Positions 1 through 8,471 of a DNA stretch of 64,000 nt are shown here, in pieces. The notes under the pieces are model-generated. The model saw nothing but the letters and a program-made list of their open reading frames with translations. It was not told the DNA's origin and ran no database searches. The position numbers were made by a program, and so were the translations under genes. The DNA comes from Chitinophaga sp. GbtcB8 (GTDB lineage Bacteria > Bacteroidota > Bacteroidia > Chitinophagales > Chitinophagaceae), in the NCBI RefSeq assembly GCF_019091455.1, contig NZ_JAGXJN010000040.1, positions 1 to 64,000 on the forward strand, in the 5' to 3' direction. The number at the start of each line of letters is the position of its first letter. Within the stretch, counting starts at the first letter, position 1.

Positions 1-60
1 ACGTACGGTGGTGTGAGAGGTCAGATAGTCGGCCAAGCCGACTATCTTCCTACTCGATTT
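1..60 (+). mobile_element. Group II intron, 3' end only (domain V tail and domain VI)
   Basis: The first 60 bases read as the tail of a group II intron whose body lies outside the window. Bases 1-9 (ACGTACGGT) look like the 3' strand of domain V. Bases 15-55 fold as domain VI: GAGAGG (15-20) pairs with CCT and CTC (49-51 and 53-55), leaving one bulged A at 52, and an 11-bp upper stem pairs 23-33 with 37-47. A bulged A 6-8 bases before a CGATTTAT-type end is the normal branch-point layout, so the 3' splice site should fall near 58-60. No reverse transcriptase is visible here. A tRNA-Tyr gene begins 8 bases further on. Confidence 0.8.
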
Positions 61-67
61 ATATATC

Positions 68-153
68 GGGAGATCGGCTACGATGGCGGCGTAGCGCCGG
101 ACTGTAAATCCGGTACATCAGAAACACAATAGGTTCGAATCCTATATCTCCCA
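68..153 (+). tRNA. tRNA-Tyr (anticodon GTA)
   Basis: The acceptor GGGAGAT (68-74) pairs with ATCTCCC (146-152), and the discriminator is A153. The D-stem is GCTA/TAGC. The anticodon stem CCGGA/TCCGG closes the loop CTGTAAA, giving anticodon GTA. The T-arm ATAGG-TTCGAAT-CCTAT is perfect. The roughly 15-base variable region is long, as in a class II tRNA, but shows no clear stem, which is unusual for Tyr. CCA is not encoded. This is the first of four tRNA genes packed with 4-6 base gaps. Confidence 0.85.
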
Positions 154-159
154 CTACCT

Positions 160-246
160 GGAGGGTAGGCAAATAATGGTTTGTTGCGGCATCCTGCTAA
201 GTTGTTCCGTGTAACAGCGGTGATGGTTCAATTCCATTGCCCTCCG
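160..246 (+). tRNA. tRNA-Ser (anticodon GCT)
   Basis: The acceptor GGAGGGT (160-166) pairs with GCCCTCC (239-245), including one G-T wobble. The discriminator is G246, as expected for Ser. The D-stem is GCAA/TTGC with a long GG-containing loop. The loop CTGCTAA gives anticodon GCT. The anticodon stem GCATC/GTTGT has an internal T-T mismatch and a G-T end pair, so it is weak. The variable arm has a CCG/CGG stem, and the T-loop is TTCAATT. CCA is not encoded. Confidence 0.8.
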
Positions 247-251
247 CTAAT

Positions 252-327
252 GAGCATGTACCTAATGTTGGTAAAGGGGATACACTGCAAATGTATTTTA
301 ACAACGGTTCGATTCCGTTCGTGCTCT
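252..327 (+). tRNA. tRNA-Cys (anticodon GCA)
   Basis: The acceptor GAGCATG (252-258) pairs with CGTGCTC (320-326), and the discriminator is T327, the usual Cys identity base. The perfect anticodon stem ATACA/TGTAT closes CTGCAAA, giving anticodon GCA. The T-arm AACGG-TTCGATT-CCGTT is intact. The D-stem is short (CCT/AGG). CCA is not encoded. Confidence 0.88.
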
Positions 328-331
328 CTAT

Positions 332-416
332 GGAAGGTTGCCAGAGATGGTAATGGCGCAGTCCCGAAAACTGACGGCGGGTAACACCGGCACAGGTTCG
401 ATCCCTGTACCTTCCT
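332..416 (+). tRNA. tRNA-Ser-like (anticodon CGA), atypical
   Basis: The acceptor GGAAGGT (332-338) pairs with ACCTTCC (409-415). The D-stem is GCCA/TGGC, the variable arm has a CGG/CCG stem (378-380 with 387-389), and the T-arm ACAGG-TTCGATC-CCTGT is perfect. The anticodon stem is only four good pairs (359-362 with 370-373) closing CCCGAAA. That reads as anticodon CGA with C instead of the near-universal U at position 33. The discriminator is T416 rather than the G typical of Ser. It could be a functional noncanonical tRNA or a decaying copy. Confidence 0.6.
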
Positions 417-440
417 CGATTCATATAATGCATTGCATCA

Positions 441-866
441 TCACCCCTGATCCGGATACGGAACACCCTTACCCGTTTCACACAACAATCGCAGGCTTCT
501 TAGAAACAGCGCCCAGTCATAGCTACAGCCGGCAAACTCCGGCGTATATTCTTTCCAGCCATCATGATGCAGGAACAATACAGTGCCTCTTTCAACCGGC
601 TGTAATTCAAATGTAAGCGTTGTGCCGATCCATTCCTCATAACCTTTAACGCAAAGCCATTCTACTTTACTGAGTGGTTCAAGATTAGTGATCTTCATTT
701 CCTTGAAGTAATCCGGGCCAAAGGCAAAGCGCGCAATACTGCCGGTTACTGGCTGCGCTTTTGTTTCAGGTGTCCACCATGCGGAGAGGCCTTTTTCCAG
801 GGTTAATGCATTATAAACGGTTTCAGCTGAGGCTTTAATCAAAAGCCTGTGACAAATACTTTTCAT
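441..866 (-). CDS. SRPBCC (AHSA1/START-like) domain protein
   Basis: This 141-residue protein fits the compact SRPBCC/AHSA1 fold, whose members bind small hydrophobic ligands or act as Hsp90 co-chaperone relatives. The N-terminal pattern (ASAETVYNALT, then GLSAWWTPET) and the later WIGTTLTFELQPVERGT strand are typical of the polyketide-cyclase/activator-of-Hsp90-like subgroup. There is no signal peptide, so it is probably cytosolic. It lies 23 bases downstream of the MFS exporter on the same strand and is probably co-transcribed with it. The divergent GlxA-type regulator beyond may control both. Ligand and physiological role cannot be read from the sequence. Confidence 0.8.
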   Translation of the reverse strand: MKSICHRLLIKASAETVYNALTLEKGLSAWWTPETKAQPVTGSIARFAFGPDYFKEMKITNLEPLSKVEWLCVKGYEEWIGTTLTFELQPVERGTVLFLHHDGWKEYTPEFAGCSYDWALFLRSLRLLCETGKGVPYPDQG

Positions 867-889
867 AACAAAATGTTTTGTTGAATTAA

Positions 890-2074
890 TTATGCTGCTA
901 TAGCAGTTCTTTTTTCTTTCGTAAATGTTGCTGTTCCGGCAGCACGTTTCTTTATAAATACAAAACTAAATGCCAGGGCTGCCAGCAGGCACAGGATGCT
1001 CATCCAAACAACATTTTGTATTCCAAAACGTGTTATGACCATACCACCCAGGAAAGAGCCCAGGGCAAAACCTGCATTCCCGAAAGACACCATCAGGCTG
1101 GTGGCCAGCTCGGGCGCTTCCGGCGCTTCGGCTGAAATACGCGTCTGGCATATCAGGAAACCACCGGTATGTATAAGTCCCCAGAGTGTAACAATAGCGG
1201 TAACCGGAACAAACATGCCGCCGAAAAAATAAGCCAGCATATGCACACCAATAAGAGCCACTATAAACAGGCGTGTGGTAAGCATTATATTTTTACTCAG
1301 TAAAATGCCTGTCAGCCAGTTCCCTGCAACGCTGGCGCCTCCGAATAAAAGCAGCATGAGGCTGATCTCTTTGCCATTCATCAATGAAACTTTCGACAGG
1401 AATGCTGCCAGGTAGCCATAGGTAGAGAACATACCGGCAATCATGATAATGGTGGCTAAAAGGTTTACCCATAACTGCGGGTTAGCCAATGACCTGACCT
1501 GGCTGCGCTGCGTATTCTTTTCTGTTACAGGCATGGATGGTATATATGTTACCAGCATGGCAAGCGCCACCAGGTTAATGATGCCTGCTGTAATAAAAGC
1601 AGCCTGCCAGTTTACCAGGTCGGCAATATAGGTAGTAAGCGGTACACCTAATACCGTACCTACACTAATGGCGCCCATTACCACTGCTACTGCTTTAGGC
1701 ACATCCTTTGGCGCCACCTGCCGTGAAGCTGTTGCAATGGCAACTGACCAGAACACAGGATGCAGTAAGGCCGGTACAATACGCGCAATCATCAGCACTG
1801 TAAAATTGGGTGAGAGGGCTGAAACAATATTAGAGAGCACAAAAACAGATAGCGCGCCTGTCATCAGCCATTTGCGGTTTATCCTGGATGTAAGCAGCAC
1901 TGTAAAAGGGCCTGTGACCGCAATCGTAAGTGCAAACCCGCTCAGCAGCCAGCCTGCGGTATCTATGGAAATTTGAAATGCTTTTGCCAGTACAGGTAAA
2001 ATGCCAATTACGCTGAACTCTGTGGTAATGATCCCAAAACCACCCAGTGCTAAAATCAAAATTGACCTTTTCAT
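890..2074 (-). CDS. MFS transporter, DHA1/AraJ-like efflux
   Basis: This is a major facilitator of about 394 residues with twelve hydrophobic segments, in the DHA1 drug/sugar-efflux branch. The opening TTEFSVIGILPVLA and SRINRKWLMTGAL loop are typical of AraJ/YdhP-like exporters. I prefer the Met at 2074 (MKRSILILALGG) over the one at 2122, because it puts the first membrane helix directly after a short basic N-terminus. Likely role: proton-driven export of a small compound or drug. It is divergent from the GlxA-type regulator (130-base shared promoter region) and upstream of the SRPBCC gene, suggesting a regulated efflux cassette. Substrate unknown. Confidence 0.85.
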   Translation of the reverse strand: MKRSILILALGGFGIITTEFSVIGILPVLAKAFQISIDTAGWLLSGFALTIAVTGPFTVLLTSRINRKWLMTGALSVFVLSNIVSALSPNFTVLMIARIVPALLHPVFWSVAIATASRQVAPKDVPKAVAVVMGAISVGTVLGVPLTTYIADLVNWQAAFITAGIINLVALAMLVTYIPSMPVTEKNTQRSQVRSLANPQLWVNLLATIIMIAGMFSTYGYLAAFLSKVSLMNGKEISLMLLLFGGASVAGNWLTGILLSKNIMLTTRLFIVALIGVHMLAYFFGGMFVPVTAIVTLWGLIHTGGFLICQTRISAEAPEAPELATSLMVSFGNAGFALGSFLGGMVITRFGIQNVVWMSILCLLAALAFSFVFIKKRAAGTATFTKEKRTAIAA

Positions 2075-2204
2075 AAAATGTGTTTTACCGGTTGAAGAAT
2101 GTAATACAAAGCTAATTTCCATAAGTCACTTTCAGGGGTAGGCGATTGGACATTATGATGGGTTGATCAGGACAGCACAATTGGGTACCTTTAAAATAAA
2201 AACG

Positions 2205-3194
2205 ATGAAACATCTTACAATAATAGTCCCCGACGGCCAGTGCACTTTAAGCAGTGTGGCCTGTATAGTGGGTGCATATGAAATGTTTGCATCTGCCAAC
2301 GAATACTGGAAAGAAAATAGTAAAGACGATCTGTTTAAGATAGAGCTGGCAGGGGTTTCAGAACAGGGTGAATTTCACGATGGCATGTTGTCGGTAAATT
2401 ATGTGTCGCCTGTTTCAACGATCCTGAATACCGATCTTATCCTGGTACCCTCACTGGTGCACGACTTCCAAAAAGCTTCAAAGGGAAACCAATTACTGGC
2501 GGACTGGGTGGCAAAGCAATACAAGAACGGGGCAGAGATAGCCAGCATGTGTACCGGCGCTTATATGCTGGCATCAGCTGGTTTGCTGGATGGGAAAACA
2601 TGCTCCACGCATTGGCGCACGGCAAATAATTTCAGGGCCTTATTTCCCAATGTGATCTTAAAGGAAGAGCACCTGATCACAGATGAAAATGGCATTTACA
2701 CCAATGGCGGCGGCTATTCTTTCCTGAACCTGGCCATTTACCTGGTAGAAAAATATTACGACCGGCAAACAGCCATTTACTGCTCTAAAATAATGCAGGT
2801 TGAAATAGACCGGCAAAGCCAATCGGCATTCATCATATTTACAGGACAGAAACTGCATGGCGATGAAATAGTGAAACAGGCACAGTCCTATATTGAAAGC
2901 AACCTGGATGAAAAGATCTCAATTGAAGAGCTGTCGTCCAGGTTAGCGGTAGGCCGGCGGAACTTTGACCGCAGGTTTGTTAAAGCTACCGGCAATACGC
3001 CTATTGAATATGCCCAGCGGGTAAAAATTGAATGGGCAAAAAAAGCATTTGAAAATACCCGTAAAACAATCAATGAAGTGATGTATGAAGTGGGTTATTC
3101 TGACCTGAAAGCATTCCGTGAAGTTTTCCGCAAAATTACGGGTATGTCGCCTTTGGGATACAAGAACAAATATAATAAGGAGGCGGTGGTTTAA
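2205..3194 (+). CDS. GlxA-family transcriptional regulator (DJ-1/PfpI + AraC HTH)
   Basis: This is a protein of about 329 residues with a class I amidotransferase-like DJ-1/PfpI sensor domain (roughly residues 1-190) and a C-terminal AraC double helix-turn-helix. The sensor has the conserved nucleophile-elbow region SMCTGAYMLASAGLLDG. The DNA-binding half ends with the AraC signature around VGYSDLKAFREVFRKITGMSP. The start is taken at MKHLTIIVPDG (2205) because the upstream in-frame extension lacks family similarity. GlxA-type regulators sense small molecules and usually activate adjacent genes, so the likely target is the divergent MFS-SRPBCC pair. Confidence 0.87.
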   Translation: MKHLTIIVPDGQCTLSSVACIVGAYEMFASANEYWKENSKDDLFKIELAGVSEQGEFHDGMLSVNYVSPVSTILNTDLILVPSLVHDFQKASKGNQLLADWVAKQYKNGAEIASMCTGAYMLASAGLLDGKTCSTHWRTANNFRALFPNVILKEEHLITDENGIYTNGGGYSFLNLAIYLVEKYYDRQTAIYCSKIMQVEIDRQSQSAFIIFTGQKLHGDEIVKQAQSYIESNLDEKISIEELSSRLAVGRRNFDRRFVKATGNTPIEYAQRVKIEWAKKAFENTRKTINEVMYEVGYSDLKAFREVFRKITGMSPLGYKNKYNKEAVV

Positions 3195-3310
3195 CTGTTC
3201 ACTTCCGGACAGCCATGTTCAGATCCGGACAGGCGTAAAACGTCAAAGCCCGCTACCAGCGCATGTTAAGGATGGCAATATTCTTGTATTGGAGAGGAAA
3301 ACCACAAAGC

Positions 3311-5731
3311 ATGCTAAGGAGCTACTTCAAAATTGCCTGGAGGAATCTATCCAAACAAAGAATGTATTCTTCCATTAAAATAGGCGGATTTGCTTTGGGG
3401 ATTGCCGCCTGTTTGCTGATAGCTTTGTATATCAGGCATGAGCTTAGCTATGACCTTCAATATCCCCTGGCAGATCGTATTTACCGGGCTGTGGTGGACT
3501 GGCATATGCCTAACAGCAAGAATTCCTATTTACCCGCTCCGCTTGCAGGCGCTTTAAAAAGAGACTATCCCGAAGTAGAAAAGACAGGCCGCTTTTTAGA
3601 TGGCGAGCTTTTTGGCGCCGGCAGCACCCAGGTGAGGCGTTCGGACAAAGTTGAGAATAATTTTGAAGAAGGCGTGCTTTTTGCCGACCAGGAGCTGTTG
3701 GATATACTACAGATCCACTTTATTTATGGCGATGCTGCACATGCGCTTGACAAGCCCAATACCATTGTAATAACAAAACGTAAAGCAGATAAATACTTCC
3801 CTGATGAGAACCCTGTTGGTAGATCGCTTATATTAAATGATAATAACGGAAAGCCCTATGAAATAGGCGGGGTGATAGCTGATTTTCCGTCAAATTCCCA
3901 CCTGCAGTGCGATTTCATGCTTACGCTGAAGGGAGTGGAGCTTTGGGCGGGCGAGCAAACACACTGGCTGGCCAACAACTATCAAACATATATCCTGCTA
4001 CGTCCCGGAGCGGATGCTACAAAATTTCAGGCAAAGCTTTCAGATATAAAAAACAAATACCTAATGGCAAATGCCCGGGCAACGGGTAATGCGCCGCTGG
4101 CTGAAATATTTGAGAAAGTAACGTTTTCGATCCAGCCATTGAAAGATATTCATCTGAGATCTGAAGGCATCAATGATGGCCTGCGCCACGGCGATATACG
4201 CCTGGTGTGGCTGTTTGGCGCTGTTGCGTGCTTTATCCTTATTATAGCCTGCATCAACTTTATTAATCTTTCCACTGCCAGGTCGGCCGGCAGAGCTAAG
4301 GAAGTGGGGCTCAGGAAAACCATCGGCTCCAGCCGTGCCGGTTTGATCCGGCAATTTCTCAGTGAATCTACTTTATTCAGCTTTCTTTCATTTGCCCTGG
4401 GCATTGGCCTTGCCTGGCTGCTCTTACCTTATTTTAATACGCTTTCGGGACAGTCGTTACAATTCCCCTGGACTGCCTGGTGGCTGGCGCCGCTGCTGAT
4501 TGTTTCAGCCCTGGTTGTGGGCTTACTGGCCGGCCTGTATCCCTCTTTGCATCTTTCATCCTTTCAGCCCATTCATGCGCTTAAAGGTAATATTGGCCGT
4601 ACCAGCCGGCGTTCCAATATGCGCAGCGTGCTGGTTGTTTTCCAGTTTACCGTATCCATCGCTCTCATTGTAGGCACCTTTGTAATTTACCGTCAGGTGA
4701 GATATATTCTTGATAAGAAAGTAGGTTTTGATAAGGAACAGGTGATGCTGTTACAGGGAGCCAACGCGGTGGGGAGCAGAACAGCTGCGTTTAAAAAAGC
4801 GCTTTTACAATTGCCGGGCGTAAAAAATGCTACTGTCAGCGAATACCTGCCTGTTTCGGGCACTAAAAGAAATGATAACCTGTTTATAGAAGAAGAGAAA
4901 CGACAGGAGAATGTACCTGTCTCCGGCCAGCTATGGGTAGCAGACCATGATTATGTGAAAACCATGAGCATGCATATATTAGCGGGGAGAGACTTTTCCG
5001 TTAGCATGCCTACGGATTCACAGGCTGTGATCATTAATCAAACCATGGCAAAGCAGCTGGGCCTGAAAGATCCCATTGGCAAGCGTATTACCAATACCGA
5101 CAGAACCTGGACAGTTATTGGCCTGGTAGAAGATTTTCATTTTGAATCGCTCCGGGAAAATATCAGGCCGCTTTGCCTGGTCATAGGCAACAGCCCTTCC
5201 ATTATTTCCGTTAAAGTGCATACCGCTGATATGCGCCGCTTTATTTCATCGGTAACATCGGTATGGGATGCGTTTGCACCCCATCAGCCCATCCGGTATT
5301 CGTTCCTGGATCAGCGCTTTACCCGCATGTATACGGATGTAGAGCGTACCGGCCGGATCTTCAGCAGCTTTGCCGTGCTGGCCATTATTGTGGCTTGTTT
5401 GGGCCTGTTTGGACTGTCTGCTTTTATGGCGGAACAGCGTACAAAGGAAATAGGCGTCAGAAAAGTGCTGGGCGCCAGTGTGGGTAATGTAATAGTGCTG
5501 CTTTCAAAAGAATTTATCCGCTTAGCGCTGATCGCTATTGTTATAGCTTCGCCGCTGGCCTGGTACGTGATGCAGCGCTGGCTGAATAATTTTGCTTACC
5601 ATATTAATGTGGAATGGTGGGTGTTTATACTGGCTGGTTTGATCGTGACGGTTATTACGCTTTTAACAGTGTCGTTCCAGTCTGTGAAAGCAGCGCTTAT
5701 GAACCCGGTGCAATCATTGAGATCGGAATGA
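3311..5731 (+). CDS. ABC transporter permease, FtsX/MacB type
   Basis: This is a permease of about 806 residues in the Bacteroidota FtsX/MacB_PCD duplicated layout. After an N-terminal helix (KIGGFALGIAACLLIALYI) come a periplasmic MacB_PCD domain and an FtsX segment (about 280-430, with the RAKEVGLRKTIGSSR motif). A second periplasmic domain and a C-terminal FtsX segment repeat the motif as RTKEIGVRKVLGAS. The start is placed at MLRSYFKIAWRNL, the standard opening of this family. Such permeases usually work with a separate LolD/MacB-like ATPase in mechanotransmission or lipoprotein/antimicrobial export. No ATPase is adjacent, so the gene is an orphan here. Confidence 0.85.
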   Translation: MLRSYFKIAWRNLSKQRMYSSIKIGGFALGIAACLLIALYIRHELSYDLQYPLADRIYRAVVDWHMPNSKNSYLPAPLAGALKRDYPEVEKTGRFLDGELFGAGSTQVRRSDKVENNFEEGVLFADQELLDILQIHFIYGDAAHALDKPNTIVITKRKADKYFPDENPVGRSLILNDNNGKPYEIGGVIADFPSNSHLQCDFMLTLKGVELWAGEQTHWLANNYQTYILLRPGADATKFQAKLSDIKNKYLMANARATGNAPLAEIFEKVTFSIQPLKDIHLRSEGINDGLRHGDIRLVWLFGAVACFILIIACINFINLSTARSAGRAKEVGLRKTIGSSRAGLIRQFLSESTLFSFLSFALGIGLAWLLLPYFNTLSGQSLQFPWTAWWLAPLLIVSALVVGLLAGLYPSLHLSSFQPIHALKGNIGRTSRRSNMRSVLVVFQFTVSIALIVGTFVIYRQVRYILDKKVGFDKEQVMLLQGANAVGSRTAAFKKALLQLPGVKNATVSEYLPVSGTKRNDNLFIEEEKRQENVPVSGQLWVADHDYVKTMSMHILAGRDFSVSMPTDSQAVIINQTMAKQLGLKDPIGKRITNTDRTWTVIGLVEDFHFESLRENIRPLCLVIGNSPSIISVKVHTADMRRFISSVTSVWDAFAPHQPIRYSFLDQRFTRMYTDVERTGRIFSSFAVLAIIVACLGLFGLSAFMAEQRTKEIGVRKVLGASVGNVIVLLSKEFIRLALIAIVIASPLAWYVMQRWLNNFAYHINVEWWVFILAGLIVTVITLLTVSFQSVKAALMNPVQSLRSE

Positions 5732-5738
5732 TGCTTAG

Positions 5739-6095
5739 TTATTCCGCATTGGGTACATCTTCTATGCGGTAATAAATTTTCAAGCCTCTTTCTTTGGCAA
5801 TCCTTACATCTTCATCTGCGCCTTTAGAAGCGCCGGTTATACGAAGAACAGCATCACATTTTTCAAGGATCCGGTGTGCAACAGGATATTGCACCTCTTC
5901 CCAGGCTGCATCTCCCGGTTTGGCAGAACCTGCAAGATGGATTAACGGCAGTGCAATCCATTCTCCAATAATGGGAACATGGCCTTTCCTGAAAAGTGGT
6001 AAGGCTACCGCTTCCAGGTTGTTTAGATTTTGTTGCATTGCTTGTGGGTCGTCATTTGTTCCGCTCCTGTAAGGGCCTGCAATAAGTATCAGCAT
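5739..6095 (-). CDS. DUF4406-like / nucleoside deoxyribosyltransferase-like protein
   Basis: This is a small (about 118-residue) Rossmann-like protein. It opens with MLILIAGPYRSGTNDDP, the glycine-rich first loop of DUF4406 and nucleoside 2-deoxyribosyltransferase-like folds. A middle acidic/His segment and the late DAVLRITGASKGADEDVRIAKERG motif follow, matching the D..R..G.S.GAD pattern of that group. The start is set at 6095; the longer reading adds only MLCKNNKN. Substrate and reaction are unknown. It is convergent with the upstream permease (7-base gap) and lies downstream of the Crp/Fnr gene on the same strand. Confidence 0.7.
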   Translation of the reverse strand: MLILIAGPYRSGTNDDPQAMQQNLNNLEAVALPLFRKGHVPIIGEWIALPLIHLAGSAKPGDAAWEEVQYPVAHRILEKCDAVLRITGASKGADEDVRIAKERGLKIYYRIEDVPNAE

Positions 6096-6151
6096 ATTTT
6101 TATTGTTTTTACAAAGCAACTACACCTGCAGCAGAAAAAAAATAAAGTAGT

Positions 6152-6742
6152 TTAAGAAATAGTTTTCCCCGTTTTATTGGCTCTTATCATACTTAAAAAC
6201 TCCGGCGTAATGCCTAAATACGAAGCAATTTGTTTTTGTGTAACCAGTTTTGCTACCTGTGGATATTTGTCCAGGAAAATACGATACCGCTCTTCGGCTG
6301 ACAGGGAGAGGGTTTGAATAACTCTAAGCTGCTCTCTTATATATGCATTTTGCATGATTATTCTAAAGAACCGTTCAAACTTTGGAACCTTTATATACAA
6401 TTGGTCCAGGTCTTCTTTTTGTAATTGAAGCAGCATGCTGTCTTCCAGCGCTTCAATATTTAACATGGCTGGTTGCTGGTTTATAAAACAAAACATATCA
6501 GTAACCCACCAGTCAGGAATAGCAAACATAATGGTGGATTGCCGGCCCGTTTTATCCAGGTAAAAAGCCCTTAAAGCACCTGATACAACAAAACTGATCT
6601 CTTTACAGAGCTGTTCTTCTCTCAGGATCATACCTTTCCTGGGAACCTTCTTTTCTTTTAAGAGTGAAATGAAATACGCAGCCTCCTGTTTATCCAGCGA
6701 AATGTGTTTGCTGATGTTCCTCAAAATTATGTCATATTCCAT
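6152..6742 (-). CDS. Crp/Fnr-family transcriptional regulator
   Basis: This 196-residue protein has an N-terminal cyclic-nucleotide-binding-like beta-roll (about 20-120) and a C-terminal winged helix. The HTH is recognisable as VTQKQIASYLGITPEFLSMIRANK, the usual Bacteroidota Crp/Fnr form. No cysteine cluster for an Fe-S centre is visible, so it is not a classical oxygen-sensing Fnr. It probably responds to a small ligand or redox cue and may control the downstream DUF4406-like gene. Its 5' end is about 90 bases from the divergent TPR gene. Confidence 0.85.
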   Translation of the reverse strand: MEYDIILRNISKHISLDKQEAAYFISLLKEKKVPRKGMILREEQLCKEISFVVSGALRAFYLDKTGRQSTIMFAIPDWWVTDMFCFINQQPAMLNIEALEDSMLLQLQKEDLDQLYIKVPKFERFFRIIMQNAYIREQLRVIQTLSLSAEERYRIFLDKYPQVAKLVTQKQIASYLGITPEFLSMIRANKTGKTIS

Positions 6743-6832
6743 ATGCTAATTTTGAATGAAGTTAGAACCTATAATTGGGAAATCAGCCCATCCCTTAACA
6801 ATAAGATAATATTCAAACCTTTCCTTTGCACT

Positions 6833-8419
6833 ATGGATCGTGCGCTCATCATTATATTACTTTTATCCCTGACCATCTCCGCCACTGCCCAGGAGCTTAC
6901 ATTGAAACTCCGCCGTTTTGAGCAAACCGACGATTACCAGCAGCCGCCCCAGGACTCTGCCTTCCTGGCGCTGCAAGCTGCCTGCAATAAAGCCATTGAG
7001 AAAAAAGACGCATCTGCTGCTGCCGGTTACCTGCAGCAAATGGGCCGCGCCTGTTTTCACCTGGGGCATTACCCCCAGGCGCTGGACTATCACCTGCAAG
7101 CCGGGGAAATATTCAGAAGCGAAGGTAAACAGGAGCAGCTGGCCAATAACCTGAACGACCTGGGGATCCTTTATTACTACAACCGCCAGCGGGGCCTTGC
7201 ACATCAGCAATACCAGGAGGCCTTATCCATCTACAGCCATTTACATAACCCAGCCGGCATGGCCGTGACCCTGGGGAAAATAGGCCACCTGTACGAAAAA
7301 CAGCAGCGGTACGACAGTGCCTTTTACTTCCAGCGGCAAGCCTTAGCCCAATACCGGCAGCTGGATGATAAGCAGGGCATTGCCAAAATTTATGAGAATA
7401 TTGGCAGCATTTATGAAGACCTGGCCCGCTATGATTCCGCCCATTACTACTTTCAGCAGGCGCTCACATTAGATGAGCAAACCGCCGACGATATTGCCCG
7501 CATAGAAGTGCTCAATAACCTGGGCGATGTGCTGCGCAAAACCGGCCGTTACCGCGAGGGGCTGCAGCTTACCCGACAGGCATTGGCCTTAGCCCTGCAA
7601 ACCAATGAGCAATACCAGCTAAGCGGGGCGTATAAAGACCTTGGCAAATCCTACAACCTGCTGGGCATGAACGATAGCGCCTATTATTACCTGGAGCTGA
7701 GCCGCCAGCATTTACTGGATATCTATTCCCGCGAAAGCAGCAAACAGGTAGCCCTGCTGCAAACCATGTATGGCATGGAAAAAAAGAACCGGGAAATAGA
7801 ACGCCTGCAGCTGGCCCGTAAAATGAACGGCATTATTGTGATAGCGGTAGTAGTGGTAATTATACTGCTGGTAGTGTTAGGTACGGTTATCATCAGCCGC
7901 CAGCGCCTGCGGATAAAACATGCGGAGATACTGGCCCAGCAGGAACGCCAGCAGTACGAGGTGTCCCAGGGCCGCATGCAGGCAGAGCTGGAGAACCGCA
8001 AAATGGAGCTTACCACCCATACCCTTCACATTATTCAAAAGAACCAGCTGCTGGAAGAGCTGCGCAACCGCCTGGATGAATTAGTGAAGGACGACCGCCG
8101 CGATCAGAAGAAACAATTAAAACAGATGCACCAGCAGATCAACCATAGCTTTCAGCACGACCGCTACTGGGATGAGTTCCGCAGCATGTTTGAGCAGGTA
8201 CACCAGGCTTTCTTTAACAACCTCAAAAACTATTGCGACAGCCTTACCCCCAACGATCTTCGCCTGGTAGCCCTCCTGAAAATGAACCTGCCTTCCGGCG
8301 ATATTGCCACCCTGCTCTCTGTTTCACAGGACAGCCTTCGCGTAATGCGCTACCGCCTCCGCAAAAAGCTGAACATGGAACAGGGAGAGAGTTTGACGGC
8401 ATTTATACAGTCGCTCTGA
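6833..8419 (+). CDS. TPR-transmembrane-coiled coil-HTH regulator
   Basis: This is a protein of about 528 residues. A signal peptide (LIIILLLSLTISATAQ) leads into about six tetratricopeptide repeats (roughly 60-330, with repeating YDSAFYFQRQAL-type helices). One membrane helix follows (IIVIAVVVVIILLVVLGTVII), then a long cytoplasmic Gln/Arg/Glu-rich coiled coil. The C-terminus is a LuxR-like helix-turn-helix around LTPNDLRLVALLKMNL and DSLRVMRYRLRKKLN. This one-protein membrane sensor with a periplasmic TPR sensor and cytoplasmic DNA-binding tail is common in Bacteroidota. The Met at 6833 is chosen because it begins the signal peptide. Target genes are unknown. Confidence 0.82.
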   Translation: MDRALIIILLLSLTISATAQELTLKLRRFEQTDDYQQPPQDSAFLALQAACNKAIEKKDASAAAGYLQQMGRACFHLGHYPQALDYHLQAGEIFRSEGKQEQLANNLNDLGILYYYNRQRGLAHQQYQEALSIYSHLHNPAGMAVTLGKIGHLYEKQQRYDSAFYFQRQALAQYRQLDDKQGIAKIYENIGSIYEDLARYDSAHYYFQQALTLDEQTADDIARIEVLNNLGDVLRKTGRYREGLQLTRQALALALQTNEQYQLSGAYKDLGKSYNLLGMNDSAYYYLELSRQHLLDIYSRESSKQVALLQTMYGMEKKNREIERLQLARKMNGIIVIAVVVVIILLVVLGTVIISRQRLRIKHAEILAQQERQQYEVSQGRMQAELENRKMELTTHTLHIIQKNQLLEELRNRLDELVKDDRRDQKKQLKQMHQQINHSFQHDRYWDEFRSMFEQVHQAFFNNLKNYCDSLTPNDLRLVALLKMNLPSGDIATLLSVSQDSLRVMRYRLRKKLNMEQGESLTAFIQSL

Positions 8420-8422
8420 AAG

Positions 8423-8464
8423 AATTAATAATGAAGAATGAATAATTAATAATGTTGAATGTAG
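8423..8464. repeat. Heptad array, AATTAAT/AATGAAG dialect
   Basis: Six consecutive 7-base units lie in register between two convergent genes: AATTAAT, AATGAAG, AATGAAT, AATTAAT, AATGTTG, AATGTAG. The array begins 4 bases after the stop of the TPR gene. It belongs to the window-wide heptad family. Confidence 0.75.
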
Positions 8465-8471
8465 CGGACTT

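Noticed and set aside
2075..2122. Upstream start for the MFS gene at 2122
   Set aside because: The extra 16 residues lack family similarity; Met at 2074 directly precedes the first membrane helix.
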